64,000 bases of DNA from Aggregatilinea lenta (GCF_003569045.1 NZ_BFCB01000003.1:992001-1056000), one strand, 5' to 3'; positions 16,389-25,213 are shown, counted from the first letter of the stretch. Notes: generated by a model from the letters alone, not told the origin. Numbers and translations are program-made.

Positions 16389-18248
16389 TTACTCAACTTC
16401 CACGTTGTCGGCGGTGACCAGGAGCGTGGGGGTCTTCACCCAGTCCTCGAACACCTTGCCATCGATCGCTTCCATCGCCGCGTCGATACCCAGCGCAGCC
16501 ATGTCCGAGCCAAACTGATCGATCGTCGCCAGGACCTTGCCTTCGGCGATGAGCGGGCGGATCGACGGGTCGTTGTCGAAGCCGACGACCTTGATCTGGC
16601 CGGTCAGCCCGGCGGCGTCAATCGCCTGCACCACGCCGAGCGCCATCGCGTCGTTCGCGGCCATCACGCCCTGCACGTCCGGGTAGCGGGTGAGCAGGTC
16701 GGAGAAGACGGTGAACGCTTCTTCGATTTCCCAGTTGGCGGTGTTGGAGGTTAGCAGTTCCAGGCCGCCTTCGTCGATGGCCTGCACGAAGCCTTCCTTG
16801 CGCTGCTGAGCGTTGAGCGCGCCGGGGATGCCTTCGATGATGATGACCTTGCCGCCTTCGCCCAGCTCATCGGCCAGCACGTCGCCAACCATCTTCGCGG
16901 CTTCGACGTTATCCGGGCCGAGGAAGGGGATGTTCACGCCCGCTTCCTGCATCGTTTCCTGATCGAGCATCACATCGATGTTGATGACCTTGATGCCGGC
17001 TTCCATCGCGTCCACCAGCGGCGGGACCAGCGCGCGCGAGTCCATCGGGGCGATGACGATCGCGTCCACCTGCTGCGTGATGAGGTTTTCCACCAGACTG
17101 ATCTGCTGGTCGAGTTCTTCCTGCGTCTGCGTGCCCAGCGGGATGAGATCCACGTCGCCGCGTTCTTCGGCGTGCGCGATCGCGCCTTCTTCCATGTTCT
17201 TGAAGAATTCCGCGCCGAGGGACTTCATCACCAGCCCGACCGTCGCCTGCTCGGTGGGTTCTTCGGCGGGCATCAGGTCTGCGTCGTCCACGTTATCGGC
17301 GGTGACGAGCACGACCGGCGTCTTCACCCATTCTTCGAACTCTTTGCCGTCAATGGCTTCCATCGCGGCGTCGATGCCCAGGGCCGCCTGCTGTGAGCCG
17401 AACTGCTCGACCGTCGCCAGGACCTTGCCTTCGGCGATGAGCGGACGGATCGACGGGTCGTTGTCGAAGCCGACGACCTTGATCTGGCCGGTCAGCCCGG
17501 CGGCGTCAATCGCCTGGACCACGCCGAGCGCCATCGCGTCGTTCGCCGCCATCACGCCCTGCACGTCCGGGTAGCGGGTGAGCAGGTCGGAGAAGACGGT
17601 GAACGCTTCTTCGATTTCCCAGTTGGCGGTGTTGGAGGTCAGCAGTTCCAGGCCGCCTTCGTCGATGGCCTGCACGAAGCCTTCCTTGCGCTGCTGAGCG
17701 TTGAGCGCGCCGGGGATACCTTCGATGATGATGACCTTGCCGCCTTCGCCCAGCTCATCGGCCAGCACGTCGCCGACCATCTTCGCGGCTTCGACGTTGT
17801 CCGGGCCGAGGAAGGGGATGTTCACACCCGCTTCCTGCATCGTTTCCTGATCGAGCATCACGTCGATGTTGATGACCTTGATGCCCGCTTCCATCGCGAC
17901 CACCAGCGGCGGAACCAGCGCGCGCGAGTCCATCGGGGCGATGACGATCGCGTCCACCTGCTGCGTGGTCAGGTTTTCCACCAGGCTGATCTGCTGGTCG
18001 AGTTCTTCCTGAGTCTGTGTGCCGAGCGGAATCAGCTCAAGGTCGCCGCGCTCTTCAGCGTGCGCGATCGCGCCTTCTTCCATGTTCTTGAAGAATTCCG
18101 CGCCGAGGGACTTCATTACCAGCCCGACGGTGGGCTTGTCGTCGTCACCCTGAGCGGCGACGCTGGCGGAGCCGCTGAGCGGCATGGCCAGGGCGGCGAC
18201 GGTGGCTGCGATAAGCAGGGTCAACAGTAGATGCTTGCGCAACTTCAT
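16389..18248 (-). CDS. Secreted double-domain sugar-binding protein (tandem duplicated RbsB-type domains)
   Basis: 619 residues. A signal peptide (MKLRKHLLLT..., cleavage probably near SVAAQG) is followed by two near-identical type I binding domains: residues 40-320 and 336-616, joined by an Ala/Glu/Pro linker of about 15 residues. By eye only about a dozen residues differ between the copies, several of them clustered in the last 60 residues of each. The usual family length is about 310, so this is an in-frame fusion of two full domains. GGGAG precedes ATG 18248. It is the first structural gene after the ROK repressor and feeds the CUT2 transporter. Confidence 0.93.
   Translation of the reverse strand: MKLRKHLLLTLLIAATVAALAMPLSGSASVAAQGDDDKPTVGLVMKSLGAEFFKNMEEGAIAHAEERGDLELIPLGTQTQEELDQQISLVENLTTQQVDAIVIAPMDSRALVPPLVVAMEAGIKVINIDVMLDQETMQEAGVNIPFLGPDNVEAAKMVGDVLADELGEGGKVIIIEGIPGALNAQQRKEGFVQAIDEGGLELLTSNTANWEIEEAFTVFSDLLTRYPDVQGVMAANDAMALGVVQAIDAAGLTGQIKVVGFDNDPSIRPLIAEGKVLATVEQFGSQQAALGIDAAMEAIDGKEFEEWVKTPVVLVTADNVDDADLMPAEEPTEQATVGLVMKSLGAEFFKNMEEGAIAHAEERGDVDLIPLGTQTQEELDQQISLVENLITQQVDAIVIAPMDSRALVPPLVDAMEAGIKVINIDVMLDQETMQEAGVNIPFLGPDNVEAAKMVGDVLADELGEGGKVIIIEGIPGALNAQQRKEGFVQAIDEGGLELLTSNTANWEIEEAFTVFSDLLTRYPDVQGVMAANDAMALGVVQAIDAAGLTGQIKVVGFDNDPSIRPLIAEGKVLATIDQFGSDMAALGIDAAMEAIDGKVFEDWVKTPTLLVTADNVEVE
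16401..18131 (-). repeat. Tandem direct repeat, 888-bp period, inside the sugar-binding-protein gene
   Basis: Copies at 17289-18131 and 16401-17243. Matching landmarks are exactly 888 bp apart (for example 17221 and 18109; 16433 and 17321). The copies are highly similar at DNA level, with scattered, mostly silent changes, so the duplication is fairly recent but not brand new. Confidence 0.9.
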
Positions 18249-18341
18249 GTTTTTTTCTCCCGGAAAAGTAAGAGGTAGTTTTCTTCACTGTGGTGCTGGA
18301 CACTCTCGTTGCTGAATGGCCGTTCCTTTCTGCACTTCGCC

Positions 18342-19562
18342 TTAACGTTTGACGCTGCGGGGGTTTGCCAGCGCGTCGCGGATCGCCAGAGTGGCGGCGC
18401 CGACCGCGATCGCGTTCTCGCCAAATTCGGACACCACGACCCGGACGTGCTCGCGGGCCTGGGTCAGGGCGTGCTGGTCGATCATCGCCTGGATAGCAGG
18501 CAGCAGATATTCACTGGCGCGGCTCATGCTGCCGCCGATGACGACCTGACCGGGATTAAAAATGTTGATGATCGCCGCGATGCCGGTGCCCAGGGCCATG
18601 CCGGTTTCGGCCAGCGCGTCGAGCGCCACCGCGTCACCCGCGTCGGCGGCATCGTGGATCGTCGAGAAGTTCAGGGGCTGGCCGGTGGCCTCGATGATCT
18701 GGTGCAGGATGCTGGGCTGCCCCGCATCGAGCGCGGCCCGCACGCGGTTGATCAGCGACATCTGGTTGGCGGTTGTTTCCCAGCAGCCCCGGTCGCCGCA
18801 GCGGCAGGGCAGGTTGCCGCCCTGCATGAAGTTGGCGTGGCCCAGTTCGCCCGCCATGCCGACCGCGCCGCGATAGATGTCGCCGTTGAGGAACAGCCCG
18901 CCGCCGATGCCGATCCCGGCCAGGATGAAGATGAAGTCCGCGCTGGCGTGCGCCGCGCCGAAGAAGTGCTCGCCGATGGCGGCGGCGTTCGCGTTGTTCT
19001 CGACGTAAACGGGCAGCCCAATATGGTCCTCGAACAACTGGCCGACCGGGATGTCGTGCCACTGGAAGCCCGGCGAGAAGCGCAGCACGCCTGCGTCCAC
19101 GTCCACGATGCCAGACAGCACCACGCCCAGCCCCAGCAGGACCTCGCCGTGCGAGCGGCTGATGACGACGGCCTTGTCCACCAGCGCGAACGCCTGCGTG
19201 ATGACGTCGTCTGGCGCGGCTTTGAACTCCGTCTCGACGATGCCGCGCCAGATGATGTGCCCCGTCAGGTCACACAGCACGACCAGCACGAAGCCGTCGC
19301 CGATTTCAACACCGATCGCGTGCTCGGCCTGCGGATTCAGTTCCAGCAGCGTGGCAGGACGCCCACCGCCGGACGTATCGAGGCCGGTTTCGTGGATCAG
19401 GCCCAGGCCGATCAGCTCCTCGACCAAGCTGGACACGGTCGTCTTGTTGAGCTGCGTCAGGGCGGCGAGCTGCGCGCGGGAGACGGGCGCCGTTTGCTTC
19501 ATCGTTCGCAGGATCGTCGTGAGATTTTGTTCGCGGAGCTGCGTCTGGACATCTGCTTGCAT
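18342..19562 (-). CDS. ROK-family transcriptional repressor (NagC/XylR type)
   Basis: 406 residues. N-terminal winged helix-turn-helix (residues about 10-65, PVSRAQLAALTQLNKTTVSSLVEEL), then a ROK sugar-kinase-like domain with the zinc motif CRCGDRGCWE. Such proteins repress sugar genes and release DNA on binding sugar. It precedes the binding protein by 93 bp on the same strand and is probably co-transcribed. A palindrome matching the ROK operator style (19574-19598) lies just upstream, suggesting autoregulation. Confidence 0.92.
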   Translation of the reverse strand: MQADVQTQLREQNLTTILRTMKQTAPVSRAQLAALTQLNKTTVSSLVEELIGLGLIHETGLDTSGGGRPATLLELNPQAEHAIGVEIGDGFVLVVLCDLTGHIIWRGIVETEFKAAPDDVITQAFALVDKAVVISRSHGEVLLGLGVVLSGIVDVDAGVLRFSPGFQWHDIPVGQLFEDHIGLPVYVENNANAAAIGEHFFGAAHASADFIFILAGIGIGGGLFLNGDIYRGAVGMAGELGHANFMQGGNLPCRCGDRGCWETTANQMSLINRVRAALDAGQPSILHQIIEATGQPLNFSTIHDAADAGDAVALDALAETGMALGTGIAAIINIFNPGQVVIGGSMSRASEYLLPAIQAMIDQHALTQAREHVRVVVSEFGENAIAVGAATLAIRDALANPRSVKR

Positions 19563-19573
19563 TTTTGCAGACC

Positions 19574-19598
19574 TTAGTTTGTAGCACTAACAAATTAA
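19574..19598. promoter_or_regulatory. ROK-type operator palindrome
   Basis: TTAGTTTGT-N7-ACAAATTAA, arms matching in 8 of 9 positions. This resembles the TTAGTTTGTT...AACAAACTAA operators known for XylR/ROK repressors. It sits 12 bp upstream of the ROK start codon. Confidence 0.6.
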
Positions 19599-19793
19599 GC
19601 AAAAACTAAGCCATAAAAAGCCGGATTAGTTTTGTTTATTGTGGGTAACGTCGATACTTTGTCAAACTGAACAACTAACTCCACTATAGGTCGAATTGCG
19701 AGCGATGTCAAGCGGTCATTGGCGGGAATCTGTGGACTGTGTTCTGTCGAGGTGTGCAGCCTGGAGAGTATTGCCTCTTCGTCCAATGTGCAT

Positions 19794-19822
19794 TTAACAT
19801 CGTTTGAGATGTCGCATATACT
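19794..19822 (+). promoter_or_regulatory. Sigma70-like promoter for the GH43 gene
   Basis: TTAACA, 17-bp spacer, TATACT. It is correctly oriented for the gene starting at 19975. Confidence 0.55.
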
Positions 19823-19974
19823 ATGGTACAGAGGCTTTATACACCTTCATTGAGGTGTGCGTTCGCGGCAGCGGTGGGATGGTTCGATCGCGCGGGCGTT
19901 CATCGACGATTTGGCACCTTCGACGCGATGCGTCGGGGGCATGGTGTCCGTGTGTGGCCCGAAAGGATAATGCC

Positions 19975-21117
19975 ATGAAGCTCGTTCAATTGTTCCAGGC
20001 CCGGCGGGAATTCAAGTGGGGGATGCTCGCCGTGCTGCTGGCCGGTGCGCTGCTCGCGCTGATAGCGGTGCCGCTGGTCGGCGCACAGGGAGCGCCGACG
20101 TTCACCAACCCGATCCAGCTTTCGAATGGGGCCGATCCCTGGATCGTGTACTACGAGGGCAACTACTACCTGACCACCACGGTTGGCGGGTCAGAGCTGT
20201 ACGTGCGACAGTCGCCTACCCTGGGGGGCCTCAAGGATGCGCCTCCGGTGCTGGTCTGGGAAGACGAGACGCCGGACCGCTGCTGCAACATGTGGTCGCC
20301 GGAGCTGCACCTGCTGGACGGCGAGGACGGCCCGCACTGGTATCTGTATTACACGGCGGGGCCGATGTCGCAGAATACGCACGACACCCAGTACACGCAC
20401 GTGCTCGAAAGCGAAGGGACCGATCCGCTGGGACCGTACATCTACAAGGCGCGCGTGTTCGACCCGGTCCACGACACGCCGCAGCTCGACGCGACGGTCA
20501 TGGAATGGCAGGATGAGCTTTACTTTCTAAGTTCCGTGTGGGATGAGGCTGGACAGAGTCTTTATATCGCTCCTATGAGCAACCCGTGGACGATCAGCGG
20601 CGACCATGTACGCATCGCGTCACCGATGTACGCCTGGGAAAAGGTGGACGCCAACATCAACGAAGCGCCCGCCGCGCTGGAACACGACGGGGAGTTGTTT
20701 CTGACTTATTCGGCCAGCTCGTGCGCCAGCCCGAACTATGCGCTGGGGATGCTGACGCTCACCGGCGACGACGTGCTGGACCCCGGCGCCTGGACCAAAT
20801 CTGAGAAGCCCGTCTTCCAACGCGCGGACGAGAACGACGTGTTCGGGCCGGGGCATAACGGCTTCTTCAAGTCGCCGGACGGCACCGAGGACTGGATCGT
20901 TTACCACGCCAACGACTCGATCGACGGGGGCTGCGACGACCAGCGCACCACGCGCGCGCAGCCGATCACCTGGAACGAGGACGGCACGCCCGACTTCGGC
21001 GCTCCGGTCTCGCTCGACACCGAGCTGCCGGTGCCCTCCGGCGAGGTAGCCCTCGACTCGGCGGTGGAACCGGTTGTCGCGGAGACTGCCGAAGCGACTG
21101 CCGAGCCTGCGTCGTAG
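19975..21117 (+). CDS. Secreted glycoside hydrolase family 43 enzyme
   Basis: 380 residues. N-terminal hydrophobic signal (about residues 16-36, ending VGAQG) then a five-bladed propeller GH43 domain. The three carboxylates of the family are visible: Asp54 in NGADPW, Asp172 in QLDATV and Glu230 in NINEAP. WSPELH and WYLYYTA are typical blocks. The C-terminus is a low-complexity Ala/Glu/Thr tail. GH43 enzymes are arabinofuranosidases, arabinanases or xylosidases; the subfamily cannot be set here. ATG 19975 follows AAAGGAT. It may release the sugar that the adjacent ROK-controlled importer takes up. Confidence 0.88.
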   Translation: MKLVQLFQARREFKWGMLAVLLAGALLALIAVPLVGAQGAPTFTNPIQLSNGADPWIVYYEGNYYLTTTVGGSELYVRQSPTLGGLKDAPPVLVWEDETPDRCCNMWSPELHLLDGEDGPHWYLYYTAGPMSQNTHDTQYTHVLESEGTDPLGPYIYKARVFDPVHDTPQLDATVMEWQDELYFLSSVWDEAGQSLYIAPMSNPWTISGDHVRIASPMYAWEKVDANINEAPAALEHDGELFLTYSASSCASPNYALGMLTLTGDDVLDPGAWTKSEKPVFQRADENDVFGPGHNGFFKSPDGTEDWIVYHANDSIDGGCDDQRTTRAQPITWNEDGTPDFGAPVSLDTELPVPSGEVALDSAVEPVVAETAEATAEPAS

Positions 21118-21152
21118 CGCGGTGAGTTGGGGGATCTGTCCGGTCCCCGAGC

Positions 21153-21202
21153 AGACCTCACCCCCGGCCCCTCTCAGTCGGGGCTGGAGAGGGGAGACAA
21201 GC
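21153..21202 (+). repeat. Dispersed intergenic repeat, AGACCTCACCCC...GGGGAGACAAGC family, copy 1
   Basis: It begins AGACCTCACCCCC and ends GGAGAGGGGAGACAAGC, with a C-rich/G-rich inverted repeat between. An inverted copy is at 39792-39858 and a diverged copy at 57570-57610. All are intergenic. Confidence 0.6.
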
Positions 21203-21240
21203 AAAGATCCCGTGGCTCTGTAGGGCCGGGGATGGGGACG

Positions 21241-22014
21241 TCAGGCGTCGGGCCGGTAGCGCACGAGGTTTTGCAGGTAGCCGCCGTCCGCGTACAGTGT
21301 CGCGCCTGTGACGTAGCTCGACGCCGGGGAGGCCAGGAACAGCGCCGGGCCGACCATCTCGCGCGTCTGGCCCACCCGCCCGGCAGGGATCCATTCCGCG
21401 AACTTCTCGCGCCCGATCTCGTCCAGCACCTCGCGGTTGATGTCCGTCTCGACCGCGCCGGGTGCGAGGTTATTGACGCGGATGCCGTCGGGGGCCAGCT
21501 CGACGGCGGCGGTTTTGGTGAACATCGCCAGCGCCGCTTTCGTCATCGAATAGGCCGCGTTGTGCGGATAGGGCATGGTGTCGTGAATCGACGTCACGTT
21601 GATGATTGACGCGCTGCCCGCCCGGCGCAGCAGCGGCAGCAGCCGTGATGTCAGTTCGACCGGGGCGCGCGCATTCACCCGCCAGATCAGGTCCAGCGTG
21701 AACAGATCGATCCGGTCCAGCGGCATGATCACTTCCAGCCCGGCGTTGTTGACCAGCACGTCGAGCCGGTCCTCCGTCGCTTCGAGCGTTTCCACCAGAT
21801 CGCGGATCTCAGACGATTCGGCCAGGTCCGCATGCACGTAGCGCCCGCCGATCTCGGCGGCAAGGGCCTGCCCGGCGTCGCGCTCCCGCCCGTGCACCCA
21901 CACTCGCGCGCCCGCCGTCGCGAAGCCGCGCGCGATCTCCGCGCCGATGCCGCGCGTGCTGCCCGTGACCAGCGCCACCTTGCCTTCCAGCGAAAACACC
22001 GGGCCAGCGTCCAT
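21241..22014 (-). CDS. Short-chain dehydrogenase/reductase
   Basis: 257 residues, classical SDR. Cofactor motif TGSTRGIG near residues 15-22, NNAG near 90, catalytic Ser in INVTS and Y-x-x-x-K in YSMTK, C-terminal YADGGY. The ATG at 22014 is 4 bp after the stop of the enolase-superfamily gene, so they are co-translated. It probably oxidises a sugar acid or reduces a keto intermediate in the same pathway. Glucose dehydrogenase or 2-deoxy-gluconate dehydrogenase-like annotations are possible but not decidable. Confidence 0.9.
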   Translation of the reverse strand: MDAGPVFSLEGKVALVTGSTRGIGAEIARGFATAGARVWVHGRERDAGQALAAEIGGRYVHADLAESSEIRDLVETLEATEDRLDVLVNNAGLEVIMPLDRIDLFTLDLIWRVNARAPVELTSRLLPLLRRAGSASIINVTSIHDTMPYPHNAAYSMTKAALAMFTKTAAVELAPDGIRVNNLAPGAVETDINREVLDEIGREKFAEWIPAGRVGQTREMVGPALFLASPASSYVTGATLYADGGYLQNLVRYRPDA

Positions 22015-22018
22015 GCTG

Positions 22019-23245
22019 CTACCTTTCGCCGAACCACGCGGAGCCGGGCAGACGATAGCGCCTGCCGACCGCCTCGTCCAGCTCGACGCCAAAACCGGGA
22101 CCGTCCGGCGGACGCACCCAACCGGGCCGGAACCACTCCGCTGTGCCGCCCTGCACGAGGTCGTGGAAGAACGGCACGTCGTGCGCGTGGAATTCGCACA
22201 CCAGCAGATTGGGCACGGTCACGCCGACGTGCGCGCTCGCCATCAGCGCCAGCGGACTGCCGATCATGTGCGGCGCGAAGGGCTTGTTGGCCGCCGCGCA
22301 CAGGTCCGCGATCTTTTTTGCTTCGGCCAGCCCGCCCGCTTTTTGCAGGTCCGGCGTGAGGATGTCGCACAGGTCCTCGACAATCAGGTCCCAGAAGCCC
22401 TGCCGTAACTGGAGGTTTTCGCCCGTGGCGACCGGCGTGATCGTGTGCTGGCGCAGGTAGGCCAGCGACGCCTTATCGTGCGGCGGGACCGGATCTTCCA
22501 GCCACAGCAGGCGCAGCGGTTCGAGCAGGCGCGCGACCTGGAGGATCTCGTTGGGGCGGTAGCGCCAGTGCGCGTCGAAGGCCAGATCGACCTCCGGCCC
22601 GACCGACTCGCGGATTGCCGCCGCCAACCCGATCATCCAGTCGATGTCCCGCGCGGAGAGCGTATAACCCGACGCCTGATCAAAGGTGCTGCCGGGCAGG
22701 TCCAGGTCAAACTTGAGCGCGGTGTAACCCAGCGCAGCCATTTCGCGGGCGCGTTCCGCTGACGCGCGGATAACTTCATCTGGCGGCAGGTCGTCTTCAC
22801 ATGGTTCCGTTTCCCACGCGGGCGGCGTAGGCTGGAGCAGGGGCGAGAGGCATTCGAGCGCGCCCGCCGCATGGCAGTCCAGGTAGATGCGCACCTCGTC
22901 GCGGAACTTGCCGCCCATCAACTGCCACACGGGCAGACCCAGGTACTTGCCCTTCAGATCCCACAGCGCCGCCTCGATGCCGGTGATTGCGTTCCAGAGG
23001 ATGCCACCCGTCGAGCCGGTCCCCGATGCGGCCCAGCGCATCTTTTCGACCAGCCGCTCGATGGCGGTGAAGTCCTCGCCGAGCAAAATACTCTCGAACT
23101 CCTGCACGATCTCCGGCAGGCCGGGCGCGAAGAAGCATTCGCCCGTGCCGTACAGCCCGCCGTCGAGGTCGCTGTACACGCGCACGTACGTCCAGTGAAA
23201 ATTGGCCTGCACGACCGCCGTTTCCAGGCCGGTGATTTTGGGCAT
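22019..23245 (-). CDS. Enolase-superfamily sugar-acid dehydratase (mandelate racemase/MLE type)
   Basis: 408 residues. N-terminal capping domain followed by the barrel. Metal-ligand positions are visible in order: FDAHWRY, WLEDPVPP and ATGENL, followed by the catalytic-His region FAPHMIGSP. The D-x-H-W-R-Y motif and C-terminal His favour an acid-sugar dehydratase of the galactonate/mannonate kind that makes 2-keto-3-deoxy acids. It lies between an SDR (4 bp downstream) and an RraA-like gene (13 bp upstream), a sensible oxidise-dehydrate-cleave set. Exact substrate unknown. Confidence 0.88.
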   Translation of the reverse strand: MPKITGLETAVVQANFHWTYVRVYSDLDGGLYGTGECFFAPGLPEIVQEFESILLGEDFTAIERLVEKMRWAASGTGSTGGILWNAITGIEAALWDLKGKYLGLPVWQLMGGKFRDEVRIYLDCHAAGALECLSPLLQPTPPAWETEPCEDDLPPDEVIRASAERAREMAALGYTALKFDLDLPGSTFDQASGYTLSARDIDWMIGLAAAIRESVGPEVDLAFDAHWRYRPNEILQVARLLEPLRLLWLEDPVPPHDKASLAYLRQHTITPVATGENLQLRQGFWDLIVEDLCDILTPDLQKAGGLAEAKKIADLCAAANKPFAPHMIGSPLALMASAHVGVTVPNLLVCEFHAHDVPFFHDLVQGGTAEWFRPGWVRPPDGPGFGVELDEAVGRRYRLPGSAWFGER

Positions 23246-23258
23246 TGTCGCCGCTCCT

Positions 23259-23951
23259 CTACATGATGCCGAAGTGCGCGAAAGCGTCGGTCGCGCTCAT
23301 GCCGGATTCAATCGCCTGCTTCACGCGCTGCTCGCCGCGCGCCTTTTCCAACGCGCCGCGAAACGCTTCTTCCTCCGCTTCACGCGGGATGACGCACACG
23401 CCGTCGCGGTCGCCGTAGAGGATGTCGCCGGGCCGGACCAGCGTTCCCCCGATCTCGATTGGCACGCGGAAGTCGATCACTTTGCCACGTGACCCCTGGT
23501 CCTGCGCGTAGCCGCCCGCCGAGAAGGTGGGGAAGTCGAGCGCGAGGATCTGGTCCGTGTCGCGCGAGTAGCCGTCCACGACCGCACCCGCTGCTTTCAG
23601 GTGGATCGCGCGGGTGCTCATCAGGCCGCCCCACAGCGCGTAACGCGGCGACGCACCCGTACACACGTACACCTCGTGCGGGCGCAGATCGTCCAGCGCG
23701 CGGAACATCAGCCCGAACGCCTGCCCCATGACCGGGTTGGCGCTGTCCGCCGAGGTCTCGGCGAACACGTCCGCTTCCAGAACGGGCATCGCCCGCCCGA
23801 TGACGACCATGTCCGGGTGCAGCGGCTTGAGGTGGGGCGGCAGGAACTGGTGAAGCAGACCCATCTTGTCCATCACGTCGCCCACCACCGCCGTGAACAA
23901 TTCGCGGCGCGCGAGATCGAACAATTCTTCGTCGGAGGTCCATAGGTTCAT
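23259..23951 (-). CDS. RraA-family aldolase-like protein 2
   Basis: 230 residues from ATG 23951. The HMG/CHA aldolase signature G-X20-R-D is present (Gly109, Arg130, Asp131) along with VRPGDILYGDRDGVCVIP. A GGAG ribosome binding site lies upstream of 23951; a longer frame would run into the promoter and operator region. It is the first gene of a - strand operon (RraA, dehydratase, SDR). It is clearly homologous to the protein at 5617-6342 but differs at the acid position (Gly for Glu) 21 residues before the R-D pair. Confidence 0.83.
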   Translation of the reverse strand: MNLWTSDEELFDLARRELFTAVVGDVMDKMGLLHQFLPPHLKPLHPDMVVIGRAMPVLEADVFAETSADSANPVMGQAFGLMFRALDDLRPHEVYVCTGASPRYALWGGLMSTRAIHLKAAGAVVDGYSRDTDQILALDFPTFSAGGYAQDQGSRGKVIDFRVPIEIGGTLVRPGDILYGDRDGVCVIPREAEEEAFRGALEKARGEQRVKQAIESGMSATDAFAHFGIM

Positions 23952-24012
23952 TCGCGCTTCGTCTCCGTTTCGGGCGGGATCTGCCTCAAAAAGTTGTCTC
24001 AAGGTGAAGTAC

Positions 24013-24042
24013 TTGACAAGTGCTTGTCGGATGGCATATGAT
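24013..24042 (+). promoter_or_regulatory. Promoter of the lacI-type gene
   Basis: TTGACA (24013-24018), 18-bp spacer, TATGAT (24037-24042), reading toward the LacI-type gene. The operator at 24054-24069 covers the predicted start of transcription, consistent with autorepression. Confidence 0.65.
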
Positions 24043-24053
24043 GAAACCATTGA

Positions 24054-24069
24054 ATGACAGCGCTGTCAT
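24054..24069. promoter_or_regulatory. LacI-type operator O1
   Basis: Perfect 16-bp palindrome ATGACAGCGCTGTCAT with the central C-G step typical of LacI-family sites. It lies between two divergent promoters. The identical sequence plus AGA occurs again at 25214-25232. Confidence 0.8.
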
Positions 24070-24075
24070 AGACCT

Positions 24076-24104
24076 AGCATAAAACGAGACGGCGTGAATG
24101 TCAA
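24076..24104 (-). promoter_or_regulatory. Promoter of the RraA/dehydratase/SDR operon
   Basis: On the - strand: TTGACA (24104-24099), 17-bp spacer, TATGCT (24081-24076). Operator O1 sits just downstream of its -10 box. Confidence 0.65.
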
Positions 24105-24144
24105 CGTGATACAGTCGCCAAAAATGGTTTAGAAAGGGTTCCCG

Positions 24145-25170
24145 TTGTCCGTCACGCTTGCCGATGTCGCGCGCCGCGCTGGCGTCTCGATGAAGACCGT
24201 TTCTCGCGTTATCAACAATGAGGAACGCGTCGCGGACGCCACGCGCGAAAAGGTCATGGCCGCGATTCACGACCTGGGCTACGTGCCCAACGTCTGGGCG
24301 CAGCGGCTGGCACGCGGGCATTCCGGGCTGATCGGCCTGCTGATGTACGACGCGACGCCCGCTTACATCATGAACGTGATGAACGGGCTGATGGACATCG
24401 GCGATCAGACGGGCTACCGCATCAGCCTGTACCGGCTCAACGTGCACGACCCGCAGGAAGTGGAGCGGGTGATCGGGTTTGCGGCGCAGCGGCGCGTGGA
24501 AGCGTTCGTCTTCACCCCGCCGTGCGACAACGCGACGACGCTGGTCCGCGCGCTGCAAGAACTCAAGTTCCCGTTCGTGCAGCTCACGCCCCACGAGCGA
24601 TGCAGCACCTGCGCCTGGGTATCGAGCAGCGACGAATCCGGTTCCTATCAGGCGGCGTGCCACCTGATCGAGCTGGGGCACACGCGCATCGCTTTCATCA
24701 AAGGCAACCAGGACCACGTCGCCAGCCGCGATCGTCTGCAGGGCTACAAGCGCGCATTGGCCGATCACGGGCTGGCGGTGGACGAAAGCCTGCTGCAGCA
24801 GGGCGATTGGGAGTTCGAGACGGGCCTGGACTGCGCGCGGGTGCTGCTGGACCTGCCCGAGCCGCCCACGGCGATTATGGCTGCCAACGACGATACTGCG
24901 GCGGGTATCATGCAAGCAGCCTGGGAGCGCGGCCTGACCTGCCCGGATGACCTGTCGGTGATCGGCTACGACGACGTGCCGCTCGCGCGCCAGGTGACGC
25001 CGCCGCTGACGACCGTCCGCCAGCCGATATACGACATTGCGACCACTGCCATGTCGATGCTGGTCGAAAAACTGATTCCCGGCCTTGCGACCGAAACCGC
25101 CGTCGAAGTTCCCAGCCAGTTTATCCAGCGTCATTCAACCGGTCCGCTAAAGAGAGTGGTTCAGAACTGA
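24145..25170 (+). CDS. LacI-family transcriptional regulator
   Basis: 341 residues. N-terminal LacI helix-turn-helix (VTLADVARRAGVSMKTVSRVIN, residues 3-24), then a type I periplasmic-binding sensor domain ending in the VEVPSQFIQRHST segment. The start is TTG at 24145 after AGAAAGGG, since the HTH begins immediately. Flanking identical operators at 24054 and 25214 suggest it controls itself, the divergent acid-sugar operon and the downstream UroD/transporter/GH13 operon. Effector unknown, presumably the imported sugar or its acid. Confidence 0.93.
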   Translation: MSVTLADVARRAGVSMKTVSRVINNEERVADATREKVMAAIHDLGYVPNVWAQRLARGHSGLIGLLMYDATPAYIMNVMNGLMDIGDQTGYRISLYRLNVHDPQEVERVIGFAAQRRVEAFVFTPPCDNATTLVRALQELKFPFVQLTPHERCSTCAWVSSSDESGSYQAACHLIELGHTRIAFIKGNQDHVASRDRLQGYKRALADHGLAVDESLLQQGDWEFETGLDCARVLLDLPEPPTAIMAANDDTAAGIMQAAWERGLTCPDDLSVIGYDDVPLARQVTPPLTTVRQPIYDIATTAMSMLVEKLIPGLATETAVEVPSQFIQRHSTGPLKRVVQN

Positions 25171-25213
25171 TTAGAAGCGCTCAAGTGCGCTCGGAATAAT
25201 TTGTTATCCGGTG

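Larger units (their letters stand above)
19563..19974. other. Divergent control region between ROK and GH43 genes (412 bp)
   Basis: No gene. The ROK side is AT-rich and holds a ROK-type operator plus further half-sites: AAAACTAA at 19602-19609, TTAGTTTTG at 19626-19634 and ACAACTAA near 19672. A TTGACA (19665-19660 on the - strand) could be the ROK -35 box, though its -10 is weak. The GH43 side has a good promoter at 19794-19822 and a 145-bp leader. Confidence 0.6.

Noticed and set aside
18309-19577. Open frame of 422 codons opposite the ROK gene
   Set aside because: Shadow of an unmistakable ROK repressor; no ribosome binding site or recognisable domain.
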